A DNA stretch of 64,000 nt, from contig NZ_CP065373.1 of the NCBI RefSeq assembly GCF_015710575.1, forward strand, positions 5,890,001 through 5,954,000. Direction: 5' to 3'. Of this stretch, positions 44,325-53,088 are shown one piece after another. The stretch comes from Mycolicibacterium mengxianglii. Lineage in GTDB: Bacteria > Actinomycetota > Actinomycetes > Mycobacteriales > Mycobacteriaceae. The notes beneath the pieces were generated by a model. The model did no database searches. It saw only the letters and a program-made list of their open reading frames with translations, and was not told the DNA's origin. A program made the translations under genes and the position numbers. The stretch's first letter is position 1. Every line of letters starts with the position of its first letter.

Positions 44325-45055
44325 AGCTTGGTTGCTTCCTGTTCCTCTTGGCCAAATGCCAGCGTGAGATGCTCCACGGCGTGCGCCCGATGCTGGTTGT
44401 TGAGCAGCACAGCCCGGTCGGTATCGCGCGCCTCGATGGCGTCGACGATCAACAGGTGCTCGGTGTTGACCTGGGTCAGATCCATCAGGTGCGCGTACAG
44501 CGGCCGATAGGCATCGGCGGTGTTCCACAGCTGGTTGACGATGCGTTTCGTGCGCGCCATCTGGCTGTCCTGATAGGTCAGGTGGTGGAACCGCCGGTTG
44601 GCGATACCGACCGCGACAAGATCCTCCACCGCGGCGGCAGCGTCCATTTCAGCCATCGCTTCTCGCATCTCACGGACCGCCGCGTCGGTCATCCGGGGCA
44701 TCGCGTCTCGGATCAGTTCTTCTTCCAGAATGTTGCGTAGCCGGAAAACCTCTGTGAGCTCAGCAAGACTCAGCTTGGTCACCCGGTATCCGCTGTGCGG
44801 CACGTAGGTGATGTACTCCTCGGCCTCCAGCGTTTTCAGCGCTTCCCGGATCGGGATCCGGGACACCCCGAACTGCTCGGCGACCGACTCCTGCACAATC
44901 CAGCTCCCCGGCGGGAGTTTGCCGGTGGTGATGTCTTCTCGCAATGCCTCCGCGACAGCCTGCTGCGCGGTCTTGGGCCGAACGAAATCAGCCCGCTGAC
45001 CGGCATTTCGATCGGTGCGCGCGGGTGCGCGTGGAGTGGAGGCTCGCGGTGACAT
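44321..45055 (-). CDS. GntR-family (FCD subfamily) regulator of the catabolic cluster
   Basis: A 244-residue regulator with an N-terminal winged helix (PPGSWIVQESVAEQFGVSRIP) and a C-terminal all-helical FCD domain with the usual metal-ligand His residues (ANRRFHHLTYQ, TEHLLIVDAIEARD, NNQHRAH). ATG 45055 has AAAGGCGG upstream; an in-frame ATG at 45073 overlaps operator 4 and is unlikely. Four palindromes of one type, including one before its own gene, suggest this protein is the repressor, released by a pathway compound. Co-transcribed with the RidA-like gene. Confidence 0.93.
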   Translation of the reverse strand: MSPRASTPRAPARTDRNAGQRADFVRPKTAQQAVAEALREDITTGKLPPGSWIVQESVAEQFGVSRIPIREALKTLEAEEYITYVPHSGYRVTKLSLAELTEVFRLRNILEEELIRDAMPRMTDAAVREMREAMAEMDAAAAVEDLVAVGIANRRFHHLTYQDSQMARTKRIVNQLWNTADAYRPLYAHLMDLTQVNTEHLLIVDAIEARDTDRAVLLNNQHRAHAVEHLTLAFGQEEQEATKL

Positions 45056-45072
45056 CGGTCCGCCTTTCGACA

Positions 45073-45089
45073 TTGGATACTCTATGCGA
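45073..45089 (-). promoter_or_regulatory. GntR-type operator 4, upstream of gntR
   Basis: TTGGATACTCTATGCGA on the + strand. The gene-proximal arm is perfect and the distal arm has two mismatches to the palindrome. Read toward gntR its centre is TAGAGT, a -10 match, 17 bases before ATG 45055. It would make the regulator autoregulated. Confidence 0.7.
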
Positions 45090-45116
45090 TCCGTATCGAG
45101 TGCGTTTGCCGATCGG

Positions 45117-48032
45117 CTAGACGACCAGGTTGACCAACCGGCCCGGAACCACGATCACCTTCTTGGGTTCCGCACCCGCCAGGAACGCCAGCACCTTCTC
45201 GTCGGCGCGCGCCAGCGACTCCACGGTGGACTTGTCGGCGTCGGCGGGAACCGTGATGCGACCGCGCACCTTGCCGTTGACCTGGACCGGGTACTCGACC
45301 GTGTCTTCGATCAGATAGGCCGGGTCGGCCACCGGGAACGGGCCGTGCGCCAACGAGGTGTCATGGCCGAGCCGCTGCCACAACTCCTCAGCCAGGTGCG
45401 GTGCCAGCGGCGCGACCATGAGCACCAACGGTTCCAGTGCCCCGCGTGCGCTCACCCCCGCCTTGGTGAGGTGGTTGGTGTACTCGATCAGCTTCGCCGC
45501 CGCGGTGTTGTTCCGCAGGTGAACGTAATCGTCGACGACGCCGTCGATGGTGCGGTGCAGGATTCGCAGGGTGGCATCGTCGAGCGCCTCGTGTGCGGAC
45601 ACCCGGGTGTCGCCGGTGCTCTCATCGACGACCAGGCGCCACACCCGCTGCAGGAACCGGTGCGCGCCGACGACATCCTTGGTCGCCCACGGCCGGGACG
45701 CCTCCAGCGGTCCCATCGACATCTCGTACACCCGCAGGGTGTCGGCGCCGTAGGTCTCGCAGATCTCATCGGGTGAAACGGAGTTCTTCAGGCTCTTGCC
45801 GATCTTGCCGAACTCCTGGTTCACCTCGATCTCACCGTCAGGACCGGGCCAGAAGAACTTCCCGTCCCGCTCGACGACCTCGGCGGCCGGCACATAGGAG
45901 CCCCGGGAGTCGGTGTAGGCAAATGCCTGGATATACCCCTGGTTGACCAGGCGGCGATACGGCTCGCTGGAGGACACGTGACCGAGATCGAAGAGCACCT
46001 TGTGCCAGAACCGCGAGTACAGCAGATGCAGCACCGCGTGCTCGACGCCGCCGACGTAGAGGTCCACCCCACCCGGGTCCGCAGGGCCGTGTTCAGCCGG
46101 CCGCGGCCCCATCCAGTACGCCTCGTTTTCCTTGGCGCACAACTCATCCGGATTGTGCGGGTCGGTGTAACGCAGCTCGTACCAGGAGCTGCCCGCCCAC
46201 TGCGGCATCACGTTGGTGTCGCGGGTGTAAGGCTGCAACCCGTCGCCGAGGTCCAGTTCCACATTGACCCACTCGGTGGCCTTCGCCAGCGGCGGTGACG
46301 GCTCGCTGTCCGCGTCGTCGGGGTCGAACGACACCGGTGCATAATCCGGCACGTCGGGCAGCTCCACGGGCAACGCCGACTCCGGCAGCCCGTGCGCGCG
46401 ACCGTCGGCGTCATAGACAATGGGGAACGGCTCACCCCAGTACCGCTGCCGCGCGAAAAGCCAGTCGCGCAGCTTGAATTCGACACGCCCCTGCCCGCGA
46501 CCGTCGGCTTCGAGGCGCCGGGTCACCTCGGCTTTGGCATCGGACACGCCCAGACCATTGAGGTAACCCGAGTTGACCAGGGTGCCGTCGCCCGAATAGG
46601 CGGCCTGCGAGATATCGCCGCCGGCTGGGCTGTCTTCCCCGGGTCGCTCCGCTCCTGCCCGCCGAACCACTTCCACGATGGGCAGCCCGAACTCTGTGGC
46701 GAAGTCCCAGTCGCGCTGGTCGCCGCTGGGCACCGCCATGATGGCACCGGTGCCGTAACCGGCCAGCACATAATCGGCGATGAAGATCGGGACCTGCGCG
46801 CCGTTGACCGGGTTGACGGCGTAACTACCCAGGAACACACCGGTTTTGGTCTTGTTCTCCTGGCGCTCGAGATCGGACTTGGCCGCGATCGCCTTGCGGT
46901 AGGACGCGACGGCGTCCGCCGGGTTGCCCGCATCGTAGGTCCAGCGGGCGTCGGTACCGTCGGGCCAGGATTCGGTGACCAGGGCGTCGACCATTTCATG
47001 CTCGGGCGCCAACACCAGATAGGTGGCGCCGAACAACGTGTCGGGCCGGGTGGTGAACACGCCGATGTCTCCGGCCGGAGAGTCGAACAGCACCGACGCA
47101 CCGACGGAGCGGCCGATCCAGTTGCGCTGCATCGCTTTGACCTTGTCCGGCCAATCCAGCACCTCGAGGTCGTCGAGCAGTCGATCCGAATAGGCGGTGA
47201 TGCGCATCATCCACTGGCGCAGGCGTTTACGGAACACCGGGAAGTTGCCGCGGTCGCTGCGGCCGTCGGAGGTGACTTCTTCGTTGGCCAGGACGGTGCC
47301 CAGGCCGGGGCACCAGTTGACCACCGAATCGGCGCGGTAGACCAACCGGTGGCCGTCGATCACGTCGGCGCGGTCACCGTCGGATAGCGCCGACCACTCC
47401 CGGCCGTTATCTAGAGTTCTTGTCCCGGAATCGAATTCCGCAATCAGTTCATCGATGCGGCGGGCCCGGCCCAGTGCGGTGTCGAACCAGGAGTTGTAGA
47501 TCTGCAAGAAGATCCACTGCGTCCACTTGTAGAAGTCGACGTCAGTGGTGGAGAAGCTGCGCCGCGAGTCGTGGCCCAGGCCGAGGCGACCGAGCTGGCG
47601 CTTGAAGTTGACGATGTTGGCTTCGGTGCGGGTGCGCGGGTGGGTGCCCGTCTGCACGGCGTACTGCTCGGCGGGCAACCCGAACGCGTCGAAGCCCAGC
47701 GCATGCAGCACATTGCGGCCCTGCATCCGGTAGTACCGCGCGTACACATCGGTGGCGATGTAGCCCAGCGGGTGGCCGACGTGCAGACCCTCACCCGAAG
47801 GGTAGGGGAACATGTCCTGGACGAACATCTTGTCCGCAGGCACCGATGCGCCGTCCGACGGCGCCAGCGGCCCCACCGGGTTCGGGACGTGGAACGTCCC
47901 GTGCCGCTCCCAGCTCTCCTGCCAGGTCTGCTCGATCCGACCCGCCAGGTCCGCCGAGTAGCGGAACGCGGGCGCGTCGGACTCTGCGGCAGTAACTGCC
48001 GCAACAGGGCCTGAGGTCGGGGATTCGGTCAC
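45117..48032 (-). CDS. leuS: Leucyl-tRNA synthetase
   Basis: A 971-residue class I aminoacyl-tRNA synthetase, near the 969 residues of M. tuberculosis LeuS. HIGH-type motif HVGHP (in [18 protein letters not shown]), the editing domain in the middle, the KMSKS equivalent [15 protein letters not shown], and the C-terminal anticodon-binding domain are present. It charges tRNA-Leu. The start is GTG 48032 or GTG 48038; the long upstream frame has no start signal. It lies alone between the catabolic cluster and the divergent Rv0040c homologue. Confidence 0.97.
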   Translation of the reverse strand: MTESPTSGPVAAVTAAESDAPAFRYSADLAGRIEQTWQESWERHGTFHVPNPVGPLAPSDGASVPADKMFVQDMFPYPSGEGLHVGHPLGYIATDVYARYYRMQGRNVLHALGFDAFGLPAEQYAVQTGTHPRTRTEANIVNFKRQLGRLGLGHDSRRSFSTTDVDFYKWTQWIFLQIYNSWFDTALGRARRIDELIAEFDSGTRTLDNGREWSALSDGDRADVIDGHRLVYRADSVVNWCPGLGTVLANEEVTSDGRSDRGNFPVFRKRLRQWMMRITAYSDRLLDDLEVLDWPDKVKAMQRNWIGRSVGASVLFDSPAGDIGVFTTRPDTLFGATYLVLAPEHEMVDALVTESWPDGTDARWTYDAGNPADAVASYRKAIAAKSDLERQENKTKTGVFLGSYAVNPVNGAQVPIFIADYVLAGYGTGAIMAVPSGDQRDWDFATEFGLPIVEVVRRAGAERPGEDSPAGGDISQAAYSGDGTLVNSGYLNGLGVSDAKAEVTRRLEADGRGQGRVEFKLRDWLFARQRYWGEPFPIVYDADGRAHGLPESALPVELPDVPDYAPVSFDPDDADSEPSPPLAKATEWVNVELDLGDGLQPYTRDTNVMPQWAGSSWYELRYTDPHNPDELCAKENEAYWMGPRPAEHGPADPGGVDLYVGGVEHAVLHLLYSRFWHKVLFDLGHVSSSEPYRRLVNQGYIQAFAYTDSRGSYVPAAEVVERDGKFFWPGPDGEIEVNQEFGKIGKSLKNSVSPDEICETYGADTLRVYEMSMGPLEASRPWATKDVVGAHRFLQRVWRLVVDESTGDTRVSAHEALDDATLRILHRTIDGVVDDYVHLRNNTAAAKLIEYTNHLTKAGVSARGALEPLVLMVAPLAPHLAEELWQRLGHDTSLAHGPFPVADPAYLIEDTVEYPVQVNGKVRGRITVPADADKSTVESLARADEKVLAFLAGAEPKKVIVVPGRLVNLVV

Positions 48033-48275
48033 GCTCACAGGGTATAAGGGCAAGTCCGAGGGCCAAAAACAGCTGCCGACCGCAGCAGCGCGGTCACGGG
48101 TTCGTCTCGGTTGCGTTGCAGGGCTATCAGCACTTGATTCCAGCTCGATCCCAGCTTCCACCTGACCTGGAGAACGCCCCTCGATCGTGGTTACAGTCGC
48201 CCTCTGACCTCCGTAGGCGGGCTTGAATCCCAAGCGCCGCACCGCCAGATCTGGAGCTGAAAGGAACGACTGACC

Positions 48276-49178
48276 ATGTTTGACAGAGTCGCCGACCGGC
48301 CCCCTGGCCTGCGGATACTGGTGAGTGGTGTGGCCGCGGGCATCGTCGGGATGATCGGTCTCGCCGGCGGAACCGCTTCGGCTGAGCCCGCGCTGCCCCT
48401 GCCGCCGGCCCCCACGCCCGTCGCCGAGAGCGTCATCGTGCAACAGGCCGGCGTCACCCCGGTCCCGGCCGGTGTGCCCGTACAGCCGCCGGCCGCGGCG
48501 ACGGTCAATCTCACACCCCAACCCCAGCTCGCCCCCTCACTGCCGACAGCCGCCGGCCCCGCGGTGACCGCACCCGTTGCCCCGGCTCTGGTTCCCGCCA
48601 CCTCCGGGACCATCAAGGAGTTCCTCGCCGGCAAGGGCGTCACCCTCGAGCCACAGGACCCGCGCACCTTCAGTGCGCTGCACATCACCTTGCCGATGCC
48701 GCGAGGGTGGTCGCAGGTTCCCGACCCGAACGTGCCGGATGCGTTCGCGGTGATCGCGGACCGGGTCGGCGGGGACGGCCTCTACACGTCCAACGCCCAA
48801 GTGATCGTCTACAAGCTGGCCGGCGGTGACTTCGACGCCACGGAAGCCATCACCCACGGCTTCATCGACAGTCAGCAGCTGGCCAACTGGCAGTCCACCG
48901 ACGCGTCGCTGGCGTCGTACGGCGGCTTTCCCTCGTCACTCATCGAGGGCGCCTACCGGCAGAACGACATGATGCTCAACACCTCACGTCGCCATGTGCT
49001 GGCCAGCTCCGGACCCGACAAGTACCTGGTGAGCCTGTCGGTGACCACCGCCGTCAACCAGGCGATCGCCGCAGCCGACGCCACCGATGCCATCGTCAAC
49101 GGTTTCCGGGTGACCGGGCCGGCTCCCGCCGCACCCGCCGCCGCTCCACTGCCGGCACCGGCGGCGCCGCCCGCCTAG
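48276..49178 (+). CDS. Secreted proline-rich antigen, LpqN/Mtc28 type (Rv0040c homologue)
   Basis: A 300-residue secreted protein. Signal peptide ([22 protein letters not shown]) is followed by a Pro/Ala/Val-rich linker of about 75 residues and then an LpqN/MK35-type domain ([29 protein letters not shown] in blocks). The tail is again Pro/Ala-rich. Its orthologue in M. tuberculosis is the 28 kDa proline-rich antigen Mtc28. ATG 48276 has AAAGGA upstream. The function is unknown; it is divergent from leuS. Confidence 0.93.
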   Translation: MFDRVADRPPGLRILVSGVAAGIVGMIGLAGGTASAEPALPLPPAPTPVAESVIVQQAGVTPVPAGVPVQPPAAATVNLTPQPQLAPSLPTAAGPAVTAPVAPALVPATSGTIKEFLAGKGVTLEPQDPRTFSALHITLPMPRGWSQVPDPNVPDAFAVIADRVGGDGLYTSNAQVIVYKLAGGDFDATEAITHGFIDSQQLANWQSTDASLASYGGFPSSLIEGAYRQNDMMLNTSRRHVLASSGPDKYLVSLSVTTAVNQAIAAADATDAIVNGFRVTGPAPAAPAAAPLPAPAAPPA

Positions 49179-49221
49179 AGCAGTTTTTTGGCTGGGCGCG
49201 TTCACCTCGTAAGGTGAGCCC

Positions 49222-49581
49222 ATGCTGATTGCCGGTGTGGTGTGCCTGTGCGCAGCGGTTGCCGCGGCAGGTTCTGGAGTGTGGACCCTCACCCGGCCGC
49301 GGTCGGCGGACCTGACCCACCAGGTGCTGCGTGCCGTCGCGCCGGTGCAGTTGGCCGTCGCGGTCATGCTCGGTGCCGGCGGTGTCGTCGCACTGGCCGC
49401 GCCGGCGCGGACCGGCCTCGTGGTGATGATTGTCTGCGTGATCGGCGCGCTGGCCACCGTCGCTGCCGGGTCGTGGCAGGGCGCCCGGTTCGCTACCCGG
49501 CCACAACCGGCCGCCGACTGCGCATCCAGCTGCGGCTCGTGCACGTTGTCGTGCGCCAGCGGATCGCCACTGACGAACTGA
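49222..49581 (+). CDS. Small membrane protein (Rv0039c type) with a C-terminal cysteine cluster
   Basis: A 119-residue protein with three hydrophobic segments. It ends in a Cys-rich tail, CASSCGSCTLSC, with the spacing C-x3-C-x2-C-x3-C. ATG 49222 is preceded by TAAGGT (49210-49215) with six bases between, so the mRNA is probably leaderless. It converges with the YqgE gene, with stops only one base apart. Position agrees with Rv0039c. Function unknown; a metal- or disulfide-linked tail is possible. Confidence 0.85.
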   Translation: MLIAGVVCLCAAVAAAGSGVWTLTRPRSADLTHQVLRAVAPVQLAVAVMLGAGGVVALAAPARTGLVVMIVCVIGALATVAAGSWQGARFATRPQPAADCASSCGSCTLSCASGSPLTN

Positions 49582-49582
49582 C

Positions 49583-50200
49583 TCAGTTGCGGCTCACGTC
49601 GATGGGATGGGTGGCCAGCAGCGACAACGGCATCGGCTGACGGCGCAACACCCGCGCCCACAAGTCCACCCGCTGCTCCACCAGAACATCAGTTGGCAAC
49701 GCGGACAACACAATCCAGTCGTTGCGTTCGATCTCGCCCTCGAGCTGGCCGATGGTCCAGCCCGAGTAACCGGCGAAGATCCGCACACCTTCGATCACCG
49801 GAGCCAGCGCGTCGGGATCGGCGTCCAGGTCGACCATCACCATGCGCCCGGCGACGTGCCGCAAACCCGGCACCCCCTGAGCGTCCACGCCCACGCGTAG
49901 CGTCCCCAGGCACAGCGCGGAATCCCGCTTGACCGGCCCACCGATGAACATCGTCTTCGGTTTGGCGGCCAGCTTCGCCCACTGCGGCAACACGTTGTAG
50001 ACCGCCGTCTCACTCGGCCGGTTCAGCACCACCCCCAGCGTTCCGCCGTCATTGTGCTCGACGACGTAGATGACACTGCGGCGGAACGTGGGCTCCAGCA
50101 GATCGGTGTTGGCCAGCAGCAGCGTTCCCGCGCGCACCCGATGGGCCGCGGGTGCGACAAAATCCTCGGGGTCTTCCGACTGAGCCACGCCCTCCATCAT
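49583..50200 (-). CDS. YqgE/AlgH-family protein (Rv0038 homologue)
   Basis: A 205-residue protein of the UPF0301 family. LLLANTDLLEPTFRRSVIYVVEHNDGGTLGVVLNRPSE is the N-terminal family hallmark (in blocks), followed by FIGGPVKRDSALCL and FAGYSGWTIGQLEGEI. ATG 50200 or the adjacent ATG 50197 is the start; GTG 50188 is too near the GGAGG. The family is widespread with no defined biochemical role; AlgH in Pseudomonas affects alginate control. Confidence 0.93.
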   Translation of the reverse strand: MMEGVAQSEDPEDFVAPAAHRVRAGTLLLANTDLLEPTFRRSVIYVVEHNDGGTLGVVLNRPSETAVYNVLPQWAKLAAKPKTMFIGGPVKRDSALCLGTLRVGVDAQGVPGLRHVAGRMVMVDLDADPDALAPVIEGVRIFAGYSGWTIGQLEGEIERNDWIVLSALPTDVLVEQRVDLWARVLRRQPMPLSLLATHPIDVSRN

Positions 50201-50331
50201 GGCACCGTCACACCGCTGACGTGGCGAACCACCTCGGCGTGACGGCATATTTGTAGGCTGGGGCTCCAACCGCAGCCCGATCGGCGGCATTCGCAACCGT
50301 GCCCGGAAACACAGTGGAAGAAGGTTCATCG

Positions 50332-51609
50332 GTGGACGCGCGTGCCTCGCTGGCCTTGTGGCGCGCGGTGCGCAGCCTGCCGCAGTTCGGCCGACTGCTG
50401 CAGATGCGGCTGGCGAGCCAGTTCGGTGACGGGCTGTTTCAGGCCGCTCTGGCCGGCGCGCTGCTGTTCAACCCGGACCGCGCCGCGAACGCCCTGGCCG
50501 TCGCAGGTGCTTTTGCGGTCCTGTTCCTGCCCTACTCGTTGCTGGGGCCATTTGCCGGAGCACTGCTGGACCGCTGGGACCGGCGGGTGGTGCTGGTGGG
50601 CGCCAACCTGGGCCGCATGCTGCTCATCGTCGGCGTCGGGGTGCTGTTGTCGGTGGGCGCCGGCGACCTGCCGATCCTGTGCGGCGCGCTGATCGTCAAC
50701 GGCTTCACCCGGTTCGTGGCCTCCGGCCTGTCCGCGGCACTGCCACACGTGGTGCCCCGGGCCCAGGTGGTGACGATGAACTCGGTCGCCACCGCCGCTG
50801 GTGCCGCCGCGACGTTCCTGGGCGCCGCCTTCATGTTGCTGCCGCGCTGGTGGATCGGTGCCAATGACACCGGCTCCGCGGCCGTCATCTTCATGGTGGT
50901 GGTGCCGGTGGGACTGGCACTGATACTGGCGCTGCGTTTCCCGGCCCGGGTGCTGGGACCCGACGACACCGTGCGGGCGATCCACGGCTCGGCGTTGTAC
51001 GCGGTGTCCACCGGCTGGGTGCACGGGTTCCGCACCGTGTCGGCGGTGCCGTCGGTGGCGGCGACGCTGACCGCCCTGGCCGCCCACCGCATGGTGTTCG
51101 GCATCAACACCCTGCTGGTGCTGGTGATCGTCCGCCACACCGACATCCCGTCGGTCGAGGTCGCCGGCCTGGGCAGCGCGGCGATCTTCGTCGTGGCAAC
51201 CGGCTGCGGCTCTTTCCTGGCCACCGTGATCACTCCGGCGGCCGTCAAGCGCTGGGGGCGGTTCAGAACCACCAACGGTTCCCTCATCTGTGGGGCGGTG
51301 ATCCAGCTTGCGGGGGTGGGCCTGCACCTGCCGGTGATGGTCGGCTGCGGTTTCCTGCTCGGCGCCCTCGGGCAGGTCGTCAAGCTGTGCGCCGACTCGG
51401 CCATGCAGATCGACGTCGACGACGCCCTGCGCGGGCATGTGTTCGCGGTCCAGGATTCGCTGTTCTGGGTGTCCTTCATCGCGGCGATCACCCTGGCGGC
51501 GGTTGTCATTCCCGCTGACGGTGACTCCCCCGGTCTGGTGGTGGCGGGCTCGGTGATCTACGTGCTGGGGACCGTCGCGCACATGCTCGTCGGACGCGAA
51601 CGGGGCTGA
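50332..51609 (+). CDS. Major facilitator superfamily transporter (Rv0037c type)
   Basis: A 425-residue membrane protein with about 12 hydrophobic segments. The cytoplasmic loop between segments 2 and 3 has [17 protein letters not shown], matching the MFS motif A (DRxxRR). I chose GTG 50332 because GAAGAAGG lies seven bases upstream; GTG 50299 is also in frame and gives 436 residues. Neighbour order matches Rv0037c. The substrate is unknown. The downstream DinB-type gene starts three bases after its stop, so both are likely co-transcribed. Confidence 0.92.
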   Translation: MDARASLALWRAVRSLPQFGRLLQMRLASQFGDGLFQAALAGALLFNPDRAANALAVAGAFAVLFLPYSLLGPFAGALLDRWDRRVVLVGANLGRMLLIVGVGVLLSVGAGDLPILCGALIVNGFTRFVASGLSAALPHVVPRAQVVTMNSVATAAGAAATFLGAAFMLLPRWWIGANDTGSAAVIFMVVVPVGLALILALRFPARVLGPDDTVRAIHGSALYAVSTGWVHGFRTVSAVPSVAATLTALAAHRMVFGINTLLVLVIVRHTDIPSVEVAGLGSAAIFVVATGCGSFLATVITPAAVKRWGRFRTTNGSLICGAVIQLAGVGLHLPVMVGCGFLLGALGQVVKLCADSAMQIDVDDALRGHVFAVQDSLFWVSFIAAITLAAVVIPADGDSPGLVVAGSVIYVLGTVAHMLVGRERG

Positions 51610-51611
51610 CG

Positions 51612-52385
51612 ATGACCGACGCGGGTCCGCTGATCGCCGAGTTGGTTGCCGAAAGCGATGATCTCGACGCGCTGGTCGCCGAGCTGCCGGCAGATCAGTG
51701 GGCGGCCGCAACCCCTGCCCCGGGCTGGGACATCGCCCACCAGATCGCCCACCTGTTGTGGACCGACCGGGTTTCGCTGCTGTCGGTCACCGACGAGCCC
51801 GGGTTCGCCGAGGTGCTAGCCGCCGCCGATGCCGACCCGCGCGGCTTTGTGAACCGGGGTGCCGCCGACCTGGCGATGCTGGCGCCCGCAGAGTTGTTGT
51901 CGGCGTGGCGGACTACGCGCACAGCGCTGCATGCCGCCCTGCGGACGGTGCCTGATGGCCGCAAGCTGGCCTGGTTCGGACCCCCGATGAGTGCGCCCTC
52001 GATGGCGACGGCCCGGCTGATGGAGACCTGGGCGCACGGCCTTGATGTCGCCGATGCGCTCGGTGTGCGCCGGATGCCAACATCGCGGCTGCGGTCGATC
52101 GCCCACCTCGGCGTGCGTACCCGCGACTTCGCGTTCAGGGTGCACGGCCTGCCGCCGCCGGCCGAGACGTTTCACGTGGAACTACGCGGGCCCGACGGGC
52201 AGAAGTGGGAGTGGGGCCCGGGCGATGCGACACAGCGGGTGACGGGGGCGGCTGAGGACTTCTGTTTGCTGGTGACGCAGCGACGGCCTCCTGCTGAACT
52301 GGATGTGACGGCCGTGGGGGTTGATGCTGAGCGCTGGCTGTCGATTGCGCAGGCGTTCGCGGGCCCGCCCGGCGTGGGCCGATGA
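51612..52385 (+). CDS. DinB/maleylpyruvate isomerase-like metalloenzyme (TIGR03084 family, Rv0036c type)
   Basis: A 257-residue protein, equal in length to Rv0036c. Its N-terminal four-helix bundle has the DinB metal His positions in [11 protein letters not shown] and METWAHGLD, suggesting a mycothiol-dependent or other metal-dependent transfer reaction. A C-terminal SCP2-like domain follows. ATG 51612 lies directly after the MFS stop. The last codons overlap the first copy of a 42-bp direct repeat. Confidence 0.88.
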   Translation: MTDAGPLIAELVAESDDLDALVAELPADQWAAATPAPGWDIAHQIAHLLWTDRVSLLSVTDEPGFAEVLAAADADPRGFVNRGAADLAMLAPAELLSAWRTTRTALHAALRTVPDGRKLAWFGPPMSAPSMATARLMETWAHGLDVADALGVRRMPTSRLRSIAHLGVRTRDFAFRVHGLPPPAETFHVELRGPDGQKWEWGPGDATQRVTGAAEDFCLLVTQRRPPAELDVTAVGVDAERWLSIAQAFAGPPGVGR

Positions 52386-52465
52386 GCGCTTGCGCGAAGA
52401 GGACCCACGCCGCACCAACCTGAGCGTGGGCCGATGAGCGCCTGCGCGAAGAGGCGCCACGCCGC
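52372..52465. repeat. Two direct copies of a 42-bp hairpin-forming element
   Basis: Copy 1 (52372-52413) and copy 2 (52424-52465) are 52 bases apart and differ at only a few positions. Copy 1 can fold: GCGTGGG pairs with CCCACGC, with GCGCTTGCGC inside. Copy 1 begins within the 3' codons of the DinB-type gene. The elements lie between two convergent genes and may act as transcription terminators, or be members of an intergenic repeat family. Confidence 0.7.
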
Positions 52466-52526
52466 GAACGTGCGCAGACCACGGGATGTGCCCGGCGAGT
52501 GGGCCGGGGACACGCACGCTCGGCGA

Positions 52527-52552
52527 GGGTTGGGGTTGGGGTTGGGGTTGGG
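52527..52552 (+). repeat. (G4T2)n tract, potential G-quadruplex
   Basis: Five G-runs (3, 4, 4, 4 and 3 G) are each separated by TT, giving a telomere-like repeat on the + strand. It satisfies the G-quadruplex pattern with two-base loops. It abuts the stop codon of the Rv3906c-like gene on the other strand and lies at the junction of two blocks that are separated in M. tuberculosis. Confidence 0.8.
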
Positions 52553-53071
52553 TCAGAGGGCGGCGGCGTCGTCGGCCGTACCGTCGCCGTCGGTGTCCAC
52601 CAGCTTGACGTCCCAGCGGCCGTCGCCGTCGGTGTCGACGTAGCCGCTGCGGTATCCCCCGCCCTCGTCCGCGCTGAGCACGCGGTCGGCGCTGCCGTCA
52701 CCATCGCTGTCCAGGAGCCGGTCATCGGCGGCCCCGTCACCGTCGAAGTCCACGTCCGGCCCGCCGGTGTGTTCCATGCCGTCAAGGCTCAGCCAGCGCA
52801 ACGGCCCACCACGGCTAGCGAGGCCGTCGGCGGGTACCGCCCAGGTACCGGTGCCGTCATCGGTGAACCAGGCGCTGCCGCCGTCGAGATCGAGTACGGC
52901 ATGCTCGGCGATGCCGTCGCCGTCCAGATCTGCCAGCGCGTCGTCGCGCAGTCCGTCCCCGTCGAAATCCAGCGCCACCCCGTCGAGCACGCCGTCACCA
53001 TCGGTGTCGATATCAGGGACCGCTGACCACATCGAGGCGGTGCCGTCTGCGGCACCCATGCAATAGTCCAT
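52553..53071 (-). CDS. DxDGDG-repeat (calcium-binding-like) protein, Rv3906c type
   Basis: A 172-residue acidic protein with seven copies of a DxDGDG motif (for example DTDGDG, DFDGDG, DLDGDG, DSDGDG), mostly 13-16 residues apart. This resembles thrombospondin type 3 or dockerin-like calcium-binding repeats. No signal peptide or membrane segment is seen. ATG 53071 is 17 bases past the pcnA stop; the frame upstream would overlap pcnA and is unlikely. It is co-directional with pcnA, as Rv3906c is in M. tuberculosis. Calcium binding is inferred from the repeat. Confidence 0.82.
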   Translation of the reverse strand: MDYCMGAADGTASMWSAVPDIDTDGDGVLDGVALDFDGDGLRDDALADLDGDGIAEHAVLDLDGGSAWFTDDGTGTWAVPADGLASRGGPLRWLSLDGMEHTGGPDVDFDGDGAADDRLLDSDGDGSADRVLSADEGGGYRSGYVDTDGDGRWDVKLVDTDGDGTADDAAAL

Positions 53072-53088
53072 AACCGTCAGACGGTGAA

